Shown piece after piece: positions 8,084 through 16,365 of a stretch of 43,575 nucleotides of DNA; position 1 is the stretch's first letter, and every line of letters begins with the position of its first letter. Origin of the DNA: an uncultured Lachnospiraceae bacterium. GTDB lineage: Bacteria; Bacillota; Clostridia; Lachnospirales; Lachnospiraceae. Where the stretch lies: contig CAMWFQ010000033.1 in the NCBI GenBank assembly GCA_947173495.1, positions 1 through 43,575 of the forward strand. The letters are read 5' to 3'. The notes under the pieces are model-generated. The model searched no databases. It was not told the DNA's origin and saw only the letters and a list, made by a program, of their open reading frames with translations. The position numbers were made by a program, and so were the translations under genes.

Positions 8084-9133
8084 ATGGAAGGAAAAATGAA
8101 GGTAGCGGTAATGGCCGGGATCGGAAAGATGGAGTATGAAGAGAGGGATATCCCGAAGATAAAGGATAACGAAGTTCTGGTCAGGCTGGAATATGTGGGG
8201 ATCTGTGGCAGCGACCTGCATTATTATGAAACAGGAGCGATCGGGGACTATGTGGTTAAGCCGCCATTTGTGCTGGGACATGAGCCGGGGGGAACGGTAG
8301 CGGAAGTGGGGAAGGAGGTAAGGCATCTGAAGGTCGGAGACAGGGTAGCGCTGGAACCGGGAAAAACCTGCGGACACTGTGAATTCTGTAAAACGGGGCG
8401 TTATAATCTCTGCCCGGATGTGGTGTTTTTTGCGACGCCGCCGGTAGACGGAGTATTTCAGGAATATGTGGCCCATGAAGCAGATCTCTGTTTTAAGCTT
8501 CCGGAGAACGTAAGTACCCTGGAAGGAGCCCTGATAGAGCCTTTGGCAGTGGGATTTCACGCGGCTATGCAGGGAGGAGCAAGGGCCGGACAGAGCGCGG
8601 TGGTTATGGGTGCAGGTTGTATCGGTCTGGTGACCATGATGGCCCTGAAAGCCATGGGCGTATCCAGAGTATATGTGGCGGATATCATGGAAAAACGCCT
8701 GCAAAAGGCATTGGAGCTGGGAGCAGACGGAGTGATCAACGCAGACCGCTCTGATGTAGTGGAAGAGGTAAGAAAGCTGACGGAAGGAAGGGGATGCGAT
8801 CTTGCGGTAGAGACCGCGGGCACCCAGACAACCACGGTACAGACGATCCATATGGCGAAGAAGGGAGCAACCATTGTGCTGGTGGGCTACAGCAAAAGCG
8901 GAGAAATGACACTGCCCATGAGCCTTGCGCTGGATAAAGAACTGACCTTCAGGACAGTATTCCGTTACCGCCATATCTACCCCATGGCGATTGAAGCAGT
9001 TGCAGCGGGAAGAGTGAACCTGAAAGGGATTGTGACAAATATTTTCGGATTTGATGAAGTACAAAAAGCCATGGACGAGAGTGTAAACAACAAAGCGGAT
9101 ATTGTGAAGGCAGTGATTCGTATTACTGCGTAA
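8084..9133 (+). CDS. Zinc-dependent polyol dehydrogenase (sorbitol/xylitol/L-iditol type)
   Basis: Medium-chain dehydrogenase of 349 aa that oxidises a polyol to a ketose with NAD. Catalytic zinc ligands are seen in CGSDLHYY and GHEPGG; the structural zinc site is the four-Cys segment CGHCEFCKTGRYNLC; the Rossmann motif is GAGCIG. The CGSDLHYYETGAIGDY stretch is characteristic of sorbitol/xylitol dehydrogenases. GGAGG precedes ATG 8084; a second in-frame ATG at 8096 is possible. The gene stands alone, with no kinase or sugar transporter beside it, so the substrate cannot be fixed. Start and length agree with the family. Confidence 0.9.
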   Translation: MEGKMKVAVMAGIGKMEYEERDIPKIKDNEVLVRLEYVGICGSDLHYYETGAIGDYVVKPPFVLGHEPGGTVAEVGKEVRHLKVGDRVALEPGKTCGHCEFCKTGRYNLCPDVVFFATPPVDGVFQEYVAHEADLCFKLPENVSTLEGALIEPLAVGFHAAMQGGARAGQSAVVMGAGCIGLVTMMALKAMGVSRVYVADIMEKRLQKALELGADGVINADRSDVVEEVRKLTEGRGCDLAVETAGTQTTTVQTIHMAKKGATIVLVGYSKSGEMTLPMSLALDKELTFRTVFRYRHIYPMAIEAVAAGRVNLKGIVTNIFGFDEVQKAMDESVNNKADIVKAVIRITA

Positions 9134-9423
9134 GGGATATAAAAACTTCGTATAAAAACAGCCGTAACAGCTGCTTATAATGTTGCTGTTTCAGCTGTAA
9201 GAAATTTGTAAGAAACACCTTGCGTATTTTGTAAACAATTCCGGGTATGCTGATAACAGCTCAGGGAGAATGAGCTCAGGAACTGTGCAGGAGAAATATC
9301 CGGCGAAATCTGACTTCAGCACAGTTCCCAACGTTTTAAACGAATACGACAACACGGTATTGTATCAGAAGCGGTATCGGGCAGAAAAGAGACAGCCGAA
9401 AGTGTAGGCAGAAAGGCATAAGA
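9134..9423 (+). promoter_or_regulatory. Structured leader with direct repeats before the two-component system
   Basis: Two interleaved stems follow the dehydrogenase stop: 9156-9162 with 9185-9191, and 9167-9173 with 9192-9198. Then TGTAAGAAA occurs at 9196-9204 and again at 9207-9215, exactly 11 nt apart (one helical turn), with a weaker TGTAAACAA at 9230-9238. Such spacing is typical of OmpR-family regulator sites. Further on, AGCTCA/TGAGCT forms a small hairpin near 9268, and GGAACTGTGC (9279-9288) pairs perfectly with GCACAGTTCC (9319-9328). No gene is visible. A TTGCGT/TATGCT promoter pair (9220, 9246) is possible but spaced at 20 nt. Confidence 0.5.
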
Positions 9424-10131
9424 ATGGAACGCATACTTGTTGTAGATGATGACAGAGAGATTGTAAAGGCGATCAGTATTTTGCTGGAAAAGGAAGGCTA
9501 TGAGGTGCTGAAAGCTTACGATGGCCTTCAGGCATTGGATATTTTGGCGTCCTCTCAGGTACAGCTGGTGCTTATTGACGTGATGATGCCGAAGCTGGAC
9601 GGTCTGTCTGCGATGATGCGAATCAGAGAAAAAAAGAACATTCCGATTATTGTTCTCAGTGCAAAGAGCGAGGACACAGATAAGGTGCTGGGATTATCTA
9701 TGGGAGCAGATGATTATGTATCCAAGCCCTATAATCCCCAGGAACTGGCAGCCCGGGTGAAAAGCCAGATCCGCAGATATACCTGTCTGGGTGATATCAA
9801 TGCAGGGAATAAAGCAGAAGAGATCAGGAATGGACGCCTGTGTTACCGTACGGATGAAAAGGTGATCTACGCAGATGGGGAAGCAGTAAAGCTGACTGCC
9901 ACGGAAACAAAGATAGTGGATCTGCTGATGAGAAATCCCGGCCGGGTATTTCCGGCCGAGGAGATTTACCGCCGTGTATGGAATGAGGATGCCTATGCAT
10001 CGGAAAATACCGTGATGGTGCACATCAGACGTATTCGTGAGAAACTGGAGCTGAATCCGAAAGAGCCAGAATACATAAAGGTGGTGTGGGGAATTGGATA
10101 CAAAATGGAAAAACAGGAAAAATGTAATTAG
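9424..10131 (+). CDS. Two-component response regulator, OmpR/PhoB family
   Basis: DNA-binding response regulator of 235 aa. The receiver domain (about 1-120) has the acidic pocket VDDD, phospho-acceptor Asp52 in LIDVMMPKLDG, the conserved Ser/Thr in VLSAKSE and Lys in SKPYNP. The C-terminal winged-helix domain (about 135-232) shows LTATETKIVDLLMRNPG and the recognition segment TVMVHIRRIREKLE. The ribosome site is weak (AGAAAGG). It overlaps the kinase gene by 38 nt, so the two are cotranscribed and probably translationally coupled. The direct repeats in the leader are a candidate self-binding site. Confidence 0.95.
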   Translation: MERILVVDDDREIVKAISILLEKEGYEVLKAYDGLQALDILASSQVQLVLIDVMMPKLDGLSAMMRIREKKNIPIIVLSAKSEDTDKVLGLSMGADDYVSKPYNPQELAARVKSQIRRYTCLGDINAGNKAEEIRNGRLCYRTDEKVIYADGEAVKLTATETKIVDLLMRNPGRVFPAEEIYRRVWNEDAYASENTVMVHIRRIREKLELNPKEPEYIKVVWGIGYKMEKQEKCN

Positions 10132-12469
10132 CTTTGTTGTTTTCTTTCTGGGAGTCAGTCTGGTTCTGGAAAACGGAATCAGTATTTTAAAAAATATGCC
10201 GGGCGGCATGCTTTCTCCCGAGCTGGACAGCGTGTTGGAAGAGGACTATCAGCGGAGCAGGAGATTTCAGGAATATATCTGCGGACGCCTGGAGCTTTTT
10301 TTGTCCATGGCGGCGAACAGTCTGGGAAGTTCTGTGGAGGAAGGCTATTACTATGATTATTATGATGAGTATGGCGACATCCTGAGAGATTTTGGTTATG
10401 GGGAAGAATATTCTGATCCTGAACTGGAACAACAGGTGATGCCAGGGGAAGCCGGAGGAGGATATGCTGACGATGCGTGGGAAAGCCAGTGGAATGAATG
10501 GGGCGAATATATTGGAAGAGAGTGGAAACCCCTCACAGAAGAACAGAGAAGGAAGATAGCAGGGAAATATCATGAACGTATGGAAGGGGATAAAAATCTG
10601 CTCTATACGATCTCCTATGACGGGGAGGTTCTGTATTCCAATACAGATCTGCTTAAGGCGGATGGGAACATGGAAGATCCGGAGGGGATGTCCTCTCAGG
10701 GCTATAATTTTCTTCTGTGTTTTGATGGGGAAAAGGTTCAGGTCGTCAAGGATGGAAAAGAAGTGGATATCTATGGAGATGGGTATTACCGGGAGGAGAG
10801 CGGCAGCTGGTATGTGCCGGGATACCGGAATTTCCAGGTGGCTGAGGAGATGAAAAAGGCCAGGATATCTGTTGCTGTGGCCAGAGAGCCTCTTTTGTAT
10901 ACGGAAAGTATATATGGAAAAGAAGGATATCAGACAAATGACAATACGCTGTACTGGCTGGCATGTCAAAGTGCAGACAATCAAAAGAGGATGCGCAGGA
11001 ATATGGCAGGTCTGGCAGCAGGGGTGATGTTGCTTTTGACAATGCTGATCTTCCCTGTCAGAGAAGGAAAGAGAGAGACACAAAAAATAATTGCCCGTAT
11101 TCAGGGGAAAATATGGGTGGAGTGTAAAGTGATTTTGCTGCTGGCGTTGATTTATCTTGTGCTGATCATGATCTCTGCCAGTGAATACGGGTATGAACTC
11201 TGGCAGGAAATAACATATCATGAATATATGTATGATATTGAAACGATATGTATCTATGGCAGAGAATTTTTAGGAACGATCCCGCCTCTTTCTATTGTAC
11301 TGTTGTTTTGGGGAATTTATTTTTCAGTAAATGATCTGCGCAGCAACAGGAAAATATGGAAACATGGACTGATTGCAAAGGTGTACCGTTCTTTTTCGGC
11401 CAAAGGGATGAACTTGCCCTTGTCCCGCAAAATCGCTTTCCGCAGCGCAGTATCCTTTGGAAGCGCGGCAGTATGCACGATTCTGACAGCGGGTGCGATA
11501 ATGGCCGGTACGGTGCGGGACAGCATGCAGATGGTGTGGGCCATAGTGATTGTAAGCCTTTTGTGTTTTCTGGCGGTGCAGTATTTTACAGGGAAGAAAA
11601 ACATGGAGGCAGCCAGGGACATGGAAATACTGGCTGAGAGGATCAGCGATATCCGTTGCGGGAATTATCAGGAGTCCGGCAGAGAAGAGAAAAAAGACAG
11701 TTTTGCGGATCATGATCTGAAAGAAGTAATGGAGCAGCTGGAGGATATTCGTCATGGTATGGCAGCCGCGTTAGATGATCAGATGAAGAGTGAGCGCATG
11801 AAGGTAGAGCTGATTGCGAATGTATCCCATGATATCAAGACGCCGCTGACCTCTATTATCAGCTATGTGCAGTTCTTAAAACAGGAGGAAAATCTGCCGG
11901 AGCATATAAAGGATTATGTGAAGATCCTGGATGATAAATCTCAGAGACTGAAAAATATGGTACAGGATGTGTTTGCAGTGAGTAAGGCGGCTTCCGGAGA
12001 GCTTCCTTTGCACATGGAGGAGATTGATTTCAGAAAGCTTTTGTGCCAGACCATGGCAGATATGGAAGAACAGATCAGAAACAGTAAGGTGACCTTCCGC
12101 ACAGAGCTGACCGAAAAGCCGGTGATGATCATGGCTGACGGGCAGAGAATGTACCGGGTGTTTCAGAACCTGTTTCAGAATGCGATCCAGTATTCTCTGG
12201 ACGGCTCCAGGGTATATGTGACCTTAAAGGAAGAGGGAACTTTGGCAGTTGCCAGCATCAAGAACACATCCCAGATGGAGCTGGATAAAGATAAAGATTT
12301 TACAGAACGTTTTGCCCGGGGAGATCAGAGCCGTACAGATGGAGGAAGCGGTCTGGGACTGTCCATTGCGCAGACCTTTACGGAAGCCTGCGGGGGAACG
12401 TTTCACTGGGAAACCAATGCGGATCTTTTTGTAGTAACAGTTTCCTTTCAGACACTTCAGGATCAATAA
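10094..12469 (+). CDS. Sensor histidine kinase with large extracellular region and multiple membrane segments
   Basis: Membrane kinase of 791 aa, partner of the upstream regulator. An N-terminal helix (about 10-28) is followed by an extracellular region of about 270 residues containing a Tyr/Asp/Glu-rich patch near residues 80-130 (YYYDYYDEYGD). At least five further helices lie between about 305 and 500. The kinase core has phospho-acceptor His579 in VSHDIKTPLTS, an N box around residue 696 (NLFQNAIQYS) and a G box GGSGLGLSIAQ. Translation appears to begin at TTG 10094 inside the regulator gene, after the GT-rich AAGGTGG; no better in-frame start precedes the first helix. I recognise no named sensor domain, so the signal is unknown. 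Confidence 0.9.
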   Translation: MDTKWKNRKNVISFVVFFLGVSLVLENGISILKNMPGGMLSPELDSVLEEDYQRSRRFQEYICGRLELFLSMAANSLGSSVEEGYYYDYYDEYGDILRDFGYGEEYSDPELEQQVMPGEAGGGYADDAWESQWNEWGEYIGREWKPLTEEQRRKIAGKYHERMEGDKNLLYTISYDGEVLYSNTDLLKADGNMEDPEGMSSQGYNFLLCFDGEKVQVVKDGKEVDIYGDGYYREESGSWYVPGYRNFQVAEEMKKARISVAVAREPLLYTESIYGKEGYQTNDNTLYWLACQSADNQKRMRRNMAGLAAGVMLLLTMLIFPVREGKRETQKIIARIQGKIWVECKVILLLALIYLVLIMISASEYGYELWQEITYHEYMYDIETICIYGREFLGTIPPLSIVLLFWGIYFSVNDLRSNRKIWKHGLIAKVYRSFSAKGMNLPLSRKIAFRSAVSFGSAAVCTILTAGAIMAGTVRDSMQMVWAIVIVSLLCFLAVQYFTGKKNMEAARDMEILAERISDIRCGNYQESGREEKKDSFADHDLKEVMEQLEDIRHGMAAALDDQMKSERMKVELIANVSHDIKTPLTSIISYVQFLKQEENLPEHIKDYVKILDDKSQRLKNMVQDVFAVSKAASGELPLHMEEIDFRKLLCQTMADMEEQIRNSKVTFRTELTEKPVMIMADGQRMYRVFQNLFQNAIQYSLDGSRVYVTLKEEGTLAVASIKNTSQMELDKDKDFTERFARGDQSRTDGGSGLGLSIAQTFTEACGGTFHWETNADLFVVTVSFQTLQDQ

Positions 12470-12533
12470 TAATAAATAATACAGTCATTGCTTTCAGGGG
12501 CAGCTATTCAGAGAAATAAACCGGAAAAATGAA

Positions 12534-12563
12534 TTGACAAACGCAGTATGAATGGTGTAACCT
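12534..12563 (+). promoter_or_regulatory. Promoter of the ileS T-box transcript
   Basis: A consensus TTGACA (12534-12539) precedes TAACCT (12558-12563) with an 18-nt spacer. The -35 is perfect and the -10 weak. Its position directly before the T-box stem I supports it as the leader promoter. Confidence 0.55.
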
Positions 12564-12579
12564 GAATACAATTAAAAAG

Positions 12580-12887
12580 CAAAGGCAATGACGAAGACAG
12601 TAGCTGTTATCTGACAGTCACAGCGAGCCGGGACAGGTGGAAGCCGGTATCAGTAGGACAGCAGTGAATATCACTTCCGAGCCGCGGACTGAAAGCGGAT
12701 CTGTATGCAGTACGTATCATTCTTGTAGAAGATATGCGGCGGGGATACAGAGAAAGACGAGTAGGTCTTGCCGGTATCCCCCGTTACGGGAAAGCATATT
12801 AAGCCGTAGCCTAACCGGCGCGTATGAGTAAACAGGTGGTTAACGTGGTAAAATAAACCCCGTCCTTTTTACGGACGGGGTTTTTTA
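12580..12887 (+). promoter_or_regulatory. T-box leader, isoleucine specific
   Basis: Transcribed leader that binds uncharged tRNA-Ile and then lets transcription continue into ileS. Visible parts are the AG-bulge region (ACAGTAG near 12596), the distal loop elements AGCGAGCC and GGTGGAAGCC (12623-12645), the specifier loop with ATC (Ile codon) at 12670-12672 followed by the conserved purine, and the T-box/antiterminator segment AGGTGGTTAACGTGG (about 12834-12848), whose UGGU matches a tRNA with discriminator A. It ends in an intrinsic terminator. The specifier agrees with the downstream gene. Confidence 0.92.
12855..12886 (+). terminator. T-box terminator hairpin
   Basis: CCCCGTCC (12858-12865) pairs with GGACGGGG (12873-12880) around a 7-nt loop and is followed by six T (12881-12886). 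The upstream arm is next to the T-box sequence, so it can be captured by the antiterminator when uncharged tRNA-Ile is bound. Confidence 0.93.
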
Positions 12888-12888
12888 T

Positions 12889-13066
12889 GCGCAGGCCCGC
12901 ATAAGGAAATTTGCTGCTGACGCAGCATGCGGGCCGCGCGCGAGTAGGGGAAGATAACTCTTCCCTACTCGATTGCGCAAGGGTGCACAGATGAAATTGT
13001 CGCTTACGCAACATGCGCCCGCGCGGCGAGCAGGGAACAGAAGAATTTTTATGCTCGATTGCGCAA
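12889..13066 (+). repeat. Two tandem 86-bp degenerate repeats in the ileS leader
   Basis: The unit begins GCGCA and ends CTCGATT. Copy A spans 12889-12974 and copy B 12975-13060; a third start (GCGCAA) follows at 13061, so the period is exactly 86 bp. Copy A folds into two hairpins: GGCCCGCAT (12894-12902) with ATGCGGGCC (12927-12935), and CGAGTAGGG (12941-12949) with CCCTACTCG (12963-12971), the latter extended inward to a TAAC loop. Copy B keeps related arms (GGGTGCA/TGCGCCC and CGAGCA/TGCTCG) despite sequence change. It lies between terminator and start codon, so it is part of the read-through mRNA. No protein coding is credible. Confidence 0.85.
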
Positions 13067-13091
13067 CGATCACAGGAGAAGGGAGAACGTT

Positions 13092-16000
13092 ATGTATCAA
13101 AAAGTATCAACGGATCTGAATTTTGTGGACCGTGAAAAAGAGACCGGGAAATTCTGGCGGGAGAACGACATTTTTAAAAAGAGTATAGAAAACAGAAAGG
13201 ATGGACCCACTTATACCTTTTATGATGGTCCCCCCACTGCAAACGGAAAGCCTCATATTGGTCATGTGGAGACCCGGGTGATTAAGGATATGATCCCCAG
13301 ATATCGGACTATGAAGGGATATATGGTTCCCAGAAAGGCAGGATGGGACACCCATGGACTACCGGTAGAGCTGGAAGTGGAGAAATTGCTGAATCTGGAC
13401 GGGAAGGAACAGATTGAAGAATACGGACTGGATCCTTTTATCAGCAAATGCAAGGAAAGCGTATGGAAATATAAGGGGATGTGGGAAGACTTTTCAGCTA
13501 CGGTAGGATTTTGGGCTGATATGGATGATCCTTATGTAACCTACCATGATGATTTTATTGAATCCGAGTGGTGGGCATTAAAGCAGATCTGGGATAAGGG
13601 ACTTTTGTATAAGGGATTCAAGATTGTGCCTTACTGCCCCAGATGTGAGACGCCCCTGTCCTCTCATGAGGTGGCGCAGGGATATAAGGCGGTAAAAGAG
13701 CGTTCGGCAGTGGTACGATTTAAGGCGGCAGGAGAGGATGCTTATTTCCTGGCCTGGACGACGACGCCCTGGACGCTGCCTTCCAATGTGGGGCTTTGTG
13801 TAAATCCGGAAGAGATTTATGCGAAGGTAAAGGCAGCAGACGGAAATGTTTACTATATGGCCCAGGCACTTCTGGATACGGTGCTTGGAAAGCTCGCCCG
13901 GGATGGAGAGCCGGCCTATGAAGTCCTCGAGACCTGTAAAGGAAAAGATCTGGAGTACAGGGAATATGAGCCGCTGTTTGCCTGTGCGGGAGAATCCGCA
14001 GCCAGACAGCACAAAAAGGGACACTTTGTGGTATGCGACAACTATGTTACCATGACGGATGGTACCGGTATCGTCCATATTGCACCGGCCTTTGGTGAGG
14101 ACGATGCTCAGGTGGGGCGTAAGTATGATCTGCCTTTTGTACAGTTCGTTGATGGAAAAGGCCATATGACGGAAGAAACTCCCTATGCGGGGAAGTTTGT
14201 GAAGGATGCGGATAAGGATATCCTGACAGATCTGGATAAAGAAGGAAAGCTTTTTGATGCGCCCAGATTTGAACACGATTATCCCTTCTGCTGGAGATGC
14301 GATACGCCTCTGATCTACTATGCAAGAGAATCCTGGTTTATTAAAATGACAGCGGTCAGGGATGACCTGGTCCGCAACAATAAGACGGTAAACTGGATCC
14401 CCCAGTCTATCGGGGAGGGACGTTTTGGAAACTGGCTTGAAAATATTCAGGACTGGGGTGTTTCGCGTAACCGTTATTGGGGCACGCCGTTAAATATCTG
14501 GGAATGTGAGGAATGCGGCCATCAGGAAGCTGTGGGCTCCAGGCAGGAGCTGGAAAAGCTCAGCGGGGATCCGGCGGCGGGGACGGTAGAGCTTCACCGG
14601 CCTTATGTGGATCAGATCACATTTGCCTGCCCGGAATGCGGAAAAACCATGAAGCGGGTACCGGAAGTGATTGACTGCTGGTTTGATTCGGGTGCCATGC
14701 CTTTTGCACAGCATCATTATCCTTTTGAAAATAAAGAGTTGTTTGAATCCCAGTTCCCGGCACAGTTTATTTCCGAAGCTGTGGATCAGACCCGCGGATG
14801 GTTTTACTCTCTGATGGCGGAGTCGACCCTGCTTTTTAATAAATCCCCATTTGAGAATGTAATCGTTATGGGGCATGTGCAGGATGAGAACGGACAGAAA
14901 ATGAGTAAGAGCAAAGGAAATGCGGTGGATCCCTTTGACGCCCTTGCTTCCTATGGAGCGGATGCTATCCGGTGGTATTTTTATATCGGCTCTGCGCCAT
15001 GGCTCCCGAAGCAGTTCCACGGGAAAGCAGTGGTGGAGGTACAGAGAAGATTTCTGGGAACGCTGTGGAATACCTATGCATTCTTTATTCTTTATGCGGA
15101 GATTGACCAGTTCGATGCAACCAGGCATACACTGGATTATGATCAGCTGCCGGTTATGGACAAATGGCTATTATCCAGGCTGAATACGGCGATCCGCAAT
15201 GTGGATGACCATCTGGAGCACTATCGTATTCCTGAGGCCGCCAGAGTGCTGGATAATTTTGTGGACGAGATGAGCAACTGGTATGTCCGCCGCTGCCGTG
15301 AGCGTTTCTGGGCAAAGGGAATGGAGCAGGATAAGATCAATGCCTATATGACGTTGTATACAGCCCTGGAACAGATCTGTAAATGTGCGGCGCCCATGAT
15401 TCCCTTTATGACAGAGCAGATCTACCAGAATCTGGTAAGAAGTAACGATAAAGCGGCGCCTGAGAGCATCCACCTGTGCGATTTTCCGGTGGCGGACGAT
15501 TCTATGATCGACCGGAACCTGGAGGAAAATATGGAAGAAGTGCTCTCAATTGTGGTCATGGGACGTGCAGCGCGCAATGCCGCCAACATCAAGAACCGCC
15601 AGCCTGTGGGAAGAATGTATGTGAAAGCGGATCATGTGCTTGACGGTTACTTTGCCGATATTGTGAAAGATGAGCTGAATGTGAAGGAAGTAGTATTCAG
15701 GGATGATGTCAGTGACTTCACTTCTTACAGCTTTAAACCCCAGCTGCGCACGGTAGGACCGAAATATGGTAAACAGCTTGGCGGAATCAGGGAATATCTC
15801 TCAAAGGTGGACGGTACGCAGGCAATGGCGCAGCTGAAGGAAAAAGGGGCGCTTACCTTTGAAGTAAACGGTACGGAGGTTACTTTGAAAGAGGAGGATC
15901 TGCTGATCGACGTGGCCCGCAAGGAGGGATTTGTAGCAGAGACTGATAATTATACCGCGGTTGTACTTGACACGAATCTGACGCCGGAACTGGTAGAGGA

Positions 16001-16247
16001 AGGGTTTGTGTACGAGATTATCAGTAAGATTCAGACGATGCGTAAGGACGCGGGCTTTGAGGTAATGGATCATATCAGGATCTCTGTCAGCGGGAACGAA
16101 AAGCTTGCCGGAATCGTAAAGGACAATCAGGAGGCCATATCCGGTAAGGTGCTGGCGGAGGATGTGTCAGCAGAACAGGAGCTCGCGATCATGAAAGAGT
16201 GGAATGTCAATGGCGAGAAGGTTGTAATTGGTGTGGAAAAAATGTAA
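13092..16247 (+). CDS. ileS: Isoleucyl-tRNA synthetase (long, type 2)
   Basis: Charges tRNA-Ile with isoleucine in the cytosol; 1051 aa. The class I signatures are HIGH at residues 55-58 (in GKPHIGHV) and KMSKS at 603-607. Between them lies the editing (CP1) domain with TTPWTLPSN. The family-typical WGTPLNIW follows, and the anticodon-binding region carries YVRRCRERFW. The length and the absence of the C-terminal Cys4 zinc segment seen in the standard bacterial enzyme point to the eukaryote-like IleRS2 group, which in studied cases tolerates mupirocin. ATG 13092 is preferred to an in-frame ATG at 13059 because GGAGAAGGGAG precedes it and the earlier start lies within the 86-bp repeat. It is controlled by the T-box upstream. 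Confidence 0.96.
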   Translation: MYQKVSTDLNFVDREKETGKFWRENDIFKKSIENRKDGPTYTFYDGPPTANGKPHIGHVETRVIKDMIPRYRTMKGYMVPRKAGWDTHGLPVELEVEKLLNLDGKEQIEEYGLDPFISKCKESVWKYKGMWEDFSATVGFWADMDDPYVTYHDDFIESEWWALKQIWDKGLLYKGFKIVPYCPRCETPLSSHEVAQGYKAVKERSAVVRFKAAGEDAYFLAWTTTPWTLPSNVGLCVNPEEIYAKVKAADGNVYYMAQALLDTVLGKLARDGEPAYEVLETCKGKDLEYREYEPLFACAGESAARQHKKGHFVVCDNYVTMTDGTGIVHIAPAFGEDDAQVGRKYDLPFVQFVDGKGHMTEETPYAGKFVKDADKDILTDLDKEGKLFDAPRFEHDYPFCWRCDTPLIYYARESWFIKMTAVRDDLVRNNKTVNWIPQSIGEGRFGNWLENIQDWGVSRNRYWGTPLNIWECEECGHQEAVGSRQELEKLSGDPAAGTVELHRPYVDQITFACPECGKTMKRVPEVIDCWFDSGAMPFAQHHYPFENKELFESQFPAQFISEAVDQTRGWFYSLMAESTLLFNKSPFENVIVMGHVQDENGQKMSKSKGNAVDPFDALASYGADAIRWYFYIGSAPWLPKQFHGKAVVEVQRRFLGTLWNTYAFFILYAEIDQFDATRHTLDYDQLPVMDKWLLSRLNTAIRNVDDHLEHYRIPEAARVLDNFVDEMSNWYVRRCRERFWAKGMEQDKINAYMTLYTALEQICKCAAPMIPFMTEQIYQNLVRSNDKAAPESIHLCDFPVADDSMIDRNLEENMEEVLSIVVMGRAARNAANIKNRQPVGRMYVKADHVLDGYFADIVKDELNVKEVVFRDDVSDFTSYSFKPQLRTVGPKYGKQLGGIREYLSKVDGTQAMAQLKEKGALTFEVNGTEVTLKEEDLLIDVARKEGFVAETDNYTAVVLDTNLTPELVEEGFVYEIISKIQTMRKDAGFEVMDHIRISVSGNEKLAGIVKDNQEAISGKVLAEDVSAEQELAIMKEWNVNGEKVVIGVEKM

Positions 16248-16271
16248 CGGCAGCATGAGGGATTACTATGG

Positions 16272-16306
16272 TAAATCTTGTGATTTATCGTAGACTGTAG
16301 TATAAT
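16272..16306 (+). promoter_or_regulatory. Strong promoter with overlapping palindrome before glgP
   Basis: TTGTGA (16278-16283) and a perfect TATAAT (16301-16306) are separated by 17 nt. TAAATC (16272-16277) and GATTTA (16282-16287) form an inverted repeat that covers the -35, a plausible operator. The transcript would start near 16313 and include the GGAGGAGA ribosome site. Confidence 0.8.
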
Positions 16307-16365
16307 AAAAAGCGATTAAAATGCCTGAATCTATTTTACTAAATGATGAATGGGAGGAGATAACG

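Noticed and set aside
8048-9064. 338-codon open frame on the minus strand
   Set aside because: It is antisense to the zinc dehydrogenase, whose motifs are all intact, and has His/Cys-rich low-quality sequence without a domain.
12637-12831. 64-codon open frame
   Set aside because: It lies inside the T-box leader; the conserved RNA elements explain the sequence better.
12811-13100. Minus-strand open frames of 67 and 71 codons before ileS
   Set aside because: They are translations of the 86-bp repeat, with a biased composition and no start signals.
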